Positions 59,573 through 64,000 of a stretch of DNA of 64,000 bases are shown piece by piece. Positions within the stretch are counted from its first letter, which is position 1. Each line of letters starts with the position of its first letter. Made by a program: the position numbers and the translations under genes. The stretch covers positions 109,644 to 173,643 of the forward strand of contig NZ_LVHI01000004.1 of assembly GCF_001645385.1 (NCBI RefSeq). Direction: 5' to 3'. This stretch comes from Rhodococcoides kyotonense. GTDB taxonomy: Bacteria; Actinomycetota; Actinomycetes; Mycobacteriales; Mycobacteriaceae. The notes beneath the pieces were generated by a model, which saw only the letters and a list, made by a program, of their open reading frames with translations, did no database searches and had not been told where the DNA came from.

Positions 59573-59905
59573 GTGCTTGCGAGCAGTCCCAGCGCTGACG
59601 TTTCCATAAACAGGGATCAAAACCGTTTCGAACTCAGGCTCAACGGCGATCTGGTAGGGATCGTCGGCTTCTACGAGTTCGAAGGTCCGGCAAAGCGCGG
59701 TTCTCGCGCGTGTGTCGTCTCGTTCATGCATACCGTCGTCACGGAAGATTTCGGGCATCAGGGTCTCGCCGCGATCCTCGTGCGTCGTTCGCTCGACAAC
59801 GCGCGGTCCTACGGCTGGAAGGTGAAGCCGGTCTGTACGTACGTGCAGCGATTCGTCTCGGCGAATCCCGAGTACTCCGACCTCATGGTTCCTGTCGACA
59901 AGTAA
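59573..59905 (+). CDS. Small GNAT-like acetyltransferase (PF14542 type), copy 1
   Basis: 110 residues from a GTG behind AAGGAGGTGA, the strongest Shine-Dalgarno in the window. The shortened GNAT fold is seen as RFELRLNGDLVGIVGFYEF, SFMHTVVTEDFGHQGLAAILVRRSLDNAR and KPVCTYVQRFVSANPEY. Such minimal proteins lack the N-terminal GNAT helices and have no known substrate. A paralogue follows 74 bp downstream. Confidence 0.8.
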   Translation: MLASSPSADVSINRDQNRFELRLNGDLVGIVGFYEFEGPAKRGSRACVVSFMHTVVTEDFGHQGLAAILVRRSLDNARSYGWKVKPVCTYVQRFVSANPEYSDLMVPVDK

Positions 59906-59979
59906 CGGTTGCGACTCGGCGTGGCGTCGAATCGCTACGTCCGGTCGACGAGAAGTCGAGCTGCTGGTCTAGTAGTGAC

Positions 59980-60303
59980 ATGGATCACATGGACTTGACG
60001 TCGCAGGCGGCCGTCGCCGCGGCAGTGCGTATCGAGGACAACTGCGCGCACAACCGTTTCGACCTGTTCGTCGGCGACGAGTTGGTCGGTATCCTCGGGT
60101 ATCGCGACGCGGACGACGATGCGGTGGCGTTCATGCACACCGTCGTCAAAGAGGAGTTCGGCGACCGCGGCTGGGCAGGCGTTCTCGTGCGCGGCGCGCT
60201 GAACACTGCGCGAGACCGTGGATGGCGGATAGTCCCCATCTGCACGTACGTCCGCCGCTACCTCGCGCGGAATCCGGAGTTCCTGGATCTCGTGGCGGAG
60301 TGA
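59980..60303 (+). CDS. Small GNAT-like acetyltransferase (PF14542 type), copy 2
   Basis: 107 residues; ATG at 59980 or 59989. RFDLFVGDELVGILGYRD, AFMHTVVKEEFGDRGWAGVLVRGALNTAR and VPICTYVRRYLARNPEF parallel copy 1 closely, so the pair arose by duplication. Ends before a branched inverted repeat shared with xthA. Confidence 0.78.
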   Translation: MDHMDLTSQAAVAAAVRIEDNCAHNRFDLFVGDELVGILGYRDADDDAVAFMHTVVKEEFGDRGWAGVLVRGALNTARDRGWRIVPICTYVRRYLARNPEFLDLVAE

Positions 60304-60321
60304 CCTGTGATTGGCTGCTTC

Positions 60322-60376
60322 CGGACCGAGGGTGACATTCGGTCACGTGGAGTGACTCAGGGGCGCCCTCGGTCCG
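60322..60376. terminator. Bidirectional terminator-like structure
   Basis: CGGACCGAGGG (60322-60332) pairs perfectly with CCCTCGGTCCG (60366-60376). Inside, GTGAC/GTCAC and GAG/CTC form smaller hairpins, giving a branched fold. It stands between convergent genes. Confidence 0.65.
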
Positions 60377-60391
60377 TTCGGCGCCGACGCG

Positions 60392-61192
60392 TCAGGAGAT
60401 GTCGACGACGACCGGCGCGTGATCGCTGGCGCCCTTGCCCTTGCGTTCCTCGCGGTCGATGAAGGCGCCGCTGACGCGAGCCGCGAGCGCAGGCGAGGTC
60501 AACGCCATGTCGATGCGCAGCCCCTGCTTCTTCGGGAACCGTAGCTGCGTGTAGTCCCAGTAGGTGAAGGTCTTCGGTTCGGGCGTGAATTGCCGCGTGA
60601 CTTCGGTGAACCCGGCTTCGGTGAATGCCTCGAAGGCGTCGCGCTCGGCCTGCGACGTGTGCGTCTTGCCCTCGAACAGGGCCGGATCCCAGACGTCGTC
60701 GTCGGTGGGCGCGATGTTCCAGTCACCGACGAGGGCAATCTGCGCCTGGGGATCCGCGGTGACCCAGGCCTGGGCGTCGGCGCGCAGTTTGGCCAGCCAC
60801 TCGAGCTTGTAGGTGTAGTGCGGGTCGGCGAGTTCGCGACCGTTGGGGACGTAGAGGCTCCACACCTGAACGCCGCCACACGTGGCCCCGATGGCGCGTG
60901 CCTCGACGACTGCCTCGACCTCGGGATCCTTGCTGAAACCGGGCTGATCCTCGAAGCCGATCCGCACGTCGTCGAGACCGATGCGCGACGCGATCGCGAC
61001 GCCGTTCCATTGGCTGAGCCCGACGTGCGCGACCTCGTAGCCGATCTCGGAGAACCGCTCGTACGGGAACTGCGCGTCCTTGCACTTGGTTTCCTGCATC
61101 GCCAACACGTCGACGTCGGACCGGCCGAGCCAGTCGACGATCCGATCCTGTCGAGAGCGGACGGAGTTCACGTTCCAGGTAGCCAATCGCAC
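60392..61192 (-). CDS. xthA: Exodeoxyribonuclease III
   Basis: 266 residues from GTG 61192, giving the classical start VRLATWNVNSVRSR and a leaderless promoter; a GTG at 61201 and one at 61216 are in frame but less likely. Catalytic blocks are AMQETKCKD (Glu), SLYVPNGRE, LVGDWNIAPTDDDVWDP (Asp/Asn), and LRIDMALTS and GASDHAPVVVDI (Asp-His). It is an AP endonuclease and 3'-5' exonuclease for base excision repair. Position matches Rv0427c. Confidence 0.92.
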   Translation of the reverse strand: MRLATWNVNSVRSRQDRIVDWLGRSDVDVLAMQETKCKDAQFPYERFSEIGYEVAHVGLSQWNGVAIASRIGLDDVRIGFEDQPGFSKDPEVEAVVEARAIGATCGGVQVWSLYVPNGRELADPHYTYKLEWLAKLRADAQAWVTADPQAQIALVGDWNIAPTDDDVWDPALFEGKTHTSQAERDAFEAFTEAGFTEVTRQFTPEPKTFTYWDYTQLRFPKKQGLRIDMALTSPALAARVSGAFIDREERKGKGASDHAPVVVDIS

Positions 61193-61199
61193 GGCCGTC

Positions 61200-61205
61200 A
61201 CCTTA
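61200..61205 (-). promoter_or_regulatory. -10 element, leaderless start of xthA
   Basis: On the reverse strand TAAGGT is followed by seven bases and GTG 61192. Confidence 0.6.
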
Positions 61206-61213
61206 GGCGCTCG

Positions 61214-61263
61214 CACCCGTGCGTGCGAATGTGCAGCCCGCTATACATTCGCGCGCACGGGTG
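61214..61263. repeat. Long palindromic repeat, copy 4
   Basis: Two 24-bp arms (outer ends CACCCGTGCG and CGCACGGGTG) around two bases with three unmatched positions, two of which would be G-U pairs in RNA. It sits between xthA and the GNAT gene and supplies the last codons and stop of the latter. Confidence 0.82.
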
Positions 61264-62173
61264 GCGCAGCCGCGTACCGATACCGGTGATGCTCGAGAAA
61301 TCCGAGTCCCTGGTACATCGCGATCGCACCGGTGTTCTCGGCGGAAACCTGCAGGTAGGCATGCGTGGCACCATGGTCGCGCCCCCACGCTACGAGCTCG
61401 CCGCACATCCGCGTCCCGAGCCCGTTGCGTCGATGCGCGGGCGCCACCTCGACGGCCGTCAGACCGACCCAGCGCCTGCCGTCGGGAGCATCCGTCACCG
61501 CGGCCCGCCCGATGGCGAGCATCGTGCTCGCCGCCGAGCCGATACGGCCGAAGCCGAGCACGCCGTCCCGCACCGACGAGATGACGTCGAGTGCGCGGCT
61601 CGGAAGTCGGCGGCCGCGGTACCGATACAACCCGAGCCAGTCCTCGCCGGGAGCATCCGCGATCACCGACACCGAGTCGGTGGGAAGCGGCACCTGCGAG
61701 ATGTCGGCCGCCATGACGAGCGTCTCGTCGCGCGTCGACCATCCCGGCGGCACCGCGCCGAGCCGGTCCGGGAGCAGCAGCGTCGGAGGCAGCAGGCGGG
61801 CGTGGAACCACTGCACTATCCGAGGAAGCGATTCCATCGACGCCGACGGTTCGACCGGTACCGCCGAGTTCGCCCGGCCCGTGAAACCGTGCCCGGCCCG
61901 CAGCAGCCATCCGTCGATCCACGCCTGTTCGACGCCCGGCCACCCGTCGGCTGCGGCCCGCTCGAGCCCCCTGATCTCCGACGTCCGAATCGGTCGAGGG
62001 CCCAGCTCCTTCAACGCGACGACGCGGTCAGGCGTCACCCGCACGACCCGGCCGTCCGACGCCCGCACCGCGACGACGGATTCGTCGTGCTCCACGAGTT
62101 CCCCGATGACGTCCGTCATCGGGTGACTCTGTCCGGACGGCAGCAGGTAGCGCAGCGCGACCCGTGGACCCAC
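61241..62173 (-). CDS. GNAT acetyltransferase, Rv0428c-like
   Basis: 310 residues from GTG 62173, five bases after the def stop. The N-terminal VGPRVALRYLLPSG and VVALKELGPRPIRTSEIRGLE match the Rv0428c type; the GNAT domain lies at the C-terminus with VEVAPAHRRNGLGTRMCGELVAWGRDHGATHAYLQVSAEN and a final MYQGLGF (given in parts: RRNGLGTRM, LQVSAEN). The last residues PVRANV and the stop are encoded by the palindromic repeat. Confidence 0.85.
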   Translation of the reverse strand: MGPRVALRYLLPSGQSHPMTDVIGELVEHDESVVAVRASDGRVVRVTPDRVVALKELGPRPIRTSEIRGLERAAADGWPGVEQAWIDGWLLRAGHGFTGRANSAVPVEPSASMESLPRIVQWFHARLLPPTLLLPDRLGAVPPGWSTRDETLVMAADISQVPLPTDSVSVIADAPGEDWLGLYRYRGRRLPSRALDVISSVRDGVLGFGRIGSAASTMLAIGRAAVTDAPDGRRWVGLTAVEVAPAHRRNGLGTRMCGELVAWGRDHGATHAYLQVSAENTGAIAMYQGLGFLEHHRYRYAAAPPVRANV

Positions 62174-62177
62174 GGGT

Positions 62178-62768
62178 TCAGTCCTCGTGACCGAAGGGAT
62201 CCTCGACGGTTCCCGGAACCCACGACAGTCCCGGCTTGCCCCAGCCGGCGCGTTTGATCGCCTTCTTCGCCGCGCGTGCGTTGCGGCCGATGAGCACGTC
62301 GACGTACAGGAATCCGTCCAGGTGGCCGACCTCGTGCTGCAGCATCCGCGCGAAGAAGCCGGTGCCTTCGATGTCGACGGGATCGCCCTTGGCGTCGGTG
62401 CCCGTGACCCGTGCCCAGTCGGCACGACCCGTCGGGAACTGCTCGCCGGGAACCGAGAGGCAGCCCTCGTCGTCGTCCTCGGGATCGGGCATCGTCTCGG
62501 GAATGGCCGACGTCTCCAGCACCGGGTTGACGACCTCGCCCTTCCGGCGGATCATCTTCCCGTCCGGGCCCTGGTCGGGGCAGTCGTAGATGAACAGTCT
62601 CAGCGGTACGCCGACCTGGTTCGCGGCAAGCCCGACTCCGTTCGCGGCGTCGAGCGTCTCGTACATGTCCGCGAAGAGTTCGGCGAGTTCGGCGGGAGTC
62701 TTGGTGACCTTTTCGGTCGGGGTGTGCAGCACCGGGTCGCCGACGATCCGGATGGGGAGAATTGCCAT
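62178..62768 (-). CDS. def: Peptide deformylase
   Basis: 196 residues from ATG 62768 (197 in M. tuberculosis). The three motifs are [19 protein letters not shown] (metal Cys) and QHEVGHLDG (metal His pair and catalytic Glu). It removes the formyl group from nascent proteins. TATTGT lies eight bases upstream of the start. The upstream frame to 62891 is not gene. Confidence 0.94.
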   Translation of the reverse strand: MAILPIRIVGDPVLHTPTEKVTKTPAELAELFADMYETLDAANGVGLAANQVGVPLRLFIYDCPDQGPDGKMIRRKGEVVNPVLETSAIPETMPDPEDDDEGCLSVPGEQFPTGRADWARVTGTDAKGDPVDIEGTGFFARMLQHEVGHLDGFLYVDVLIGRNARAAKKAIKRAGWGKPGLSWVPGTVEDPFGHED

Positions 62769-62980
62769 GTTGACCAACAATAGTGGCGGGCCGGTCGTGA
62801 CCGTGCACGCGGTGAACCGGGTACGACGCGCCGCGCGTGCGCCGCGCGCACGGTAGGCGGTGCTCAGCGTGGTTGAATGATCGCGAACCACACGTGTGTA
62901 ATTCGTGCGGGTCGAGTGGGCCGGGATGTTCGGCCGCGAAACGACTCCGCAGATGCGGGTCCGAGAAGTCGAGGAGTGAG

Positions 62981-63310
62981 ATGGACGGCGCTGCAGCGCG
63001 TGACTCGAACCAGTCTCAGCAGTCCGGCGATGCGAAGAACCCCAACGAGGTGGGCGACGACGGCCTTACCCGTCGCGAGCACGACATCCTGTCCTTCGAG
63101 CGTCAGTGGTGGAAGTACGCGGGCGCGAAGGAAGACGCCATCAAGGAACTGTTCTCGATGTCCGCCACCCGCTACTACCAGGTGCTGAACGCGCTCGTCG
63201 ACCGTCCGGAAGCTCTTGCCGCGGATCCGATGTTGGTCAAGCGACTCCGTCGTCTGCGGGCAAGTAGGCAGAAGGCCCGCGCGGCTCGCAGGCTCGGCTT
63301 CGAGATCTGA
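62981..63310 (+). CDS. DUF3263 protein (Rv0430-like)
   Basis: 109 residues from ATG 62981 behind GAGGAG. After a hydrophilic N-terminus comes a helical part: [47 protein letters not shown] in pieces ([28 protein letters not shown]), resembling a helix-turn-helix, and a basic C-terminus [22 protein letters not shown] binding is likely but function is unknown. The 212-bp gap to def holds no gene that I can support. Confidence 0.85.
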   Translation: MDGAAARDSNQSQQSGDAKNPNEVGDDGLTRREHDILSFERQWWKYAGAKEDAIKELFSMSATRYYQVLNALVDRPEALAADPMLVKRLRRLRASRQKARAARRLGFEI

Positions 63311-63352
63311 CGTGCGTAGGCCCGCGATTGCGATCAACTAGTGTCTTCGGGT

Positions 63353-63889
63353 GTGAGCAGTCCTAACCCGGAATCGTCCGGTCCTCCGCTCCGCGCTCTG
63401 GCAATGGTGTTGATCTCGCTCGCGATTCTGTTCGCGGCAATCGGTGCACTGTCTTTGACCGGTTCGGACGACAGCGACGACACAGCGTCCGAACCGACGA
63501 CCAGCGAGCAGGCCGCGGCCCCCACATCGGCAGCGGCGCCAGCCCCCACGTCGGCTTCTGCGGCTGGATCGACGTCGGCGTCCGCGACGGCGTCGGCCAC
63601 GACGTCGGTGGACCCGGCCGATGTCGATGTGCGAGTGCTCAACAACAGCGACGTGTCCGGCCTGGCGGCCGACACCGCAGCAACCCTGACGTCCGACGGC
63701 TGGACCATTGCCGAAACCGGCAACTACGCCGCCTCTCAGATCCCCTCGACGACGGTCTACTACGGAACCGGCCCCGGCGAGCAGGCTGCGGCTCAGCAGA
63801 TCGCCCAACAACTCGGCGCAACCACGCAAGCACGCCCGGCGACACTCAGCGAATTCGGCGACGGCGTGATCGTCATGGTGACGCAGTAA
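63353..63889 (+). CDS. LytR_C domain membrane protein (Rv0431-like)
   Basis: About 178 residues from GTG 63353 (GTG 63341 is an alternative). One N-terminal membrane segment, ALAMVLISLAILFAAIGALSL, a long Ala/Ser/Thr-rich linker, then a LytR C-terminal-type domain: VDVRVLNNSDVSGLAADTAATL, TIAETGNYAAS and TVYYGTGPGEQAAAQQIAQQL. The product would face the cell wall. Rv0431 is involved in vesicle formation in M. tuberculosis; that role here is by homology only. Confidence 0.83.
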   Translation: MSSPNPESSGPPLRALAMVLISLAILFAAIGALSLTGSDDSDDTASEPTTSEQAAAPTSAAAPAPTSASAAGSTSASATASATTSVDPADVDVRVLNNSDVSGLAADTAATLTSDGWTIAETGNYAASQIPSTTVYYGTGPGEQAAAQQIAQQLGATTQARPATLSEFGDGVIVMVTQ

Positions 63890-63977
63890 CAGCTGACAAC
63901 CCGTGGTCGGCTACTACTACGGGGCATAGTTAAGATCGACGCAACCGTATCGCCGGCCCCACGAAGGAGCTTCTCCC

Positions 63978-64000
63978 ATGGCACCGACAAGTACAGCTCG
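63978..64000 (+). CDS. Start of a gene cut by the window edge
   Basis: ATG behind AAGGAGC, encoding MAPTSTA before the window ends. In M. tuberculosis the gene at this position is sodC (Cu,Zn superoxide dismutase lipoprotein). The few residues neither confirm nor exclude it. A TAAGAT-type -10 lies about 40 bases upstream. Confidence 0.45.

Noticed and set aside
59403..59609. 68-residue ORF upstream of the small GNAT gene
   Set aside because: It starts before the promoter at 59478-59506 and overlaps the GNAT start in another frame; no ribosome site or family is visible.

Overview
The window reads as the chromosome of a high-GC mycolic-acid actinobacterium, most likely Rhodococcus or a close relative. 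From about 40.9 kb to the right end the gene order follows the known Mycobacterium tuberculosis block Rv0407-Rv0431: F420-dependent glucose-6-phosphate dehydrogenase, pta, ackA, pknG/glnH/glnX, mutT3, thiE, a TPP riboswitch with thiO-thiS-thiG, an LpqL-like aminopeptidase, thiD, xthA, a GNAT protein, def, a DUF3263 gene and a LytR_C protein. No tRNA, rRNA, CRISPR array or insertion sequence was seen.

Layout. The left edge holds the 5' end of a reverse-strand ferredoxin/flavodoxin NADP reductase. A taurine/alkanesulfonate importer, a TauD-type dioxygenase, a small membrane protein, a rhodanese and metZ follow (0.4-6.4 kb). Then come a reverse block (isochorismate synthase, HAD phosphatase, WhiB), a membrane protein, and a DUF222/HNH gene under a perfect SOS box (6.4-11.9 kb).

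From 12.1 to 32.5 kb lies an organosulfur-scavenging island of three operons, each headed by an S-box (SAM-I) riboswitch. Operon 1 is a polar amino-acid ABC importer plus a sarcosine-oxidase-like enzyme. Operon 2 is a GNAT protein, two luciferase-like (LLM) monooxygenases, an NtaA/DszA-type monooxygenase, an MFS exporter and an SsuD-type sulfonate monooxygenase. Operon 3 is a Dpp/Opp-type importer with a fused double ATPase, a second LLM + NtaA pair, a DUF1684 protein and another LLM enzyme. A quinone oxidoreductase, a paired SMR exporter, an FAD/NAD(P)-binding protein, a further NtaA-type monooxygenase and a sulfurtransferase follow (32.5-38.5 kb).

The strongest regulatory observation is a set of three short Cys-rich leader ORFs (390-464, 12199-12291, 22930-23010) that share a VD(F/L)CR core and stand before sulfur-related transport operons. 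Two of them begin directly behind an S-box, with the leader Shine-Dalgarno overlapping the riboswitch P1 helix. At the third, a set of mutually exclusive pairings could couple leader translation to access to the start of the next gene. This suggests serial sensing of SAM and then cysteine; the mechanism is inference.

Other points: a four-copy long palindrome found only in the right part; a 51-bp dyad repeat in two copies; a 21-bp palindrome in two copies; a fivefold ERTQA(A/S) repeat in the PknG N-terminus; a NUDIX plus NYN/PIN-like fusion in the mutT3 position; and at least eight genes with a -10 hexamer 6-7 nt before the start codon, the hallmark of leaderless mRNAs.
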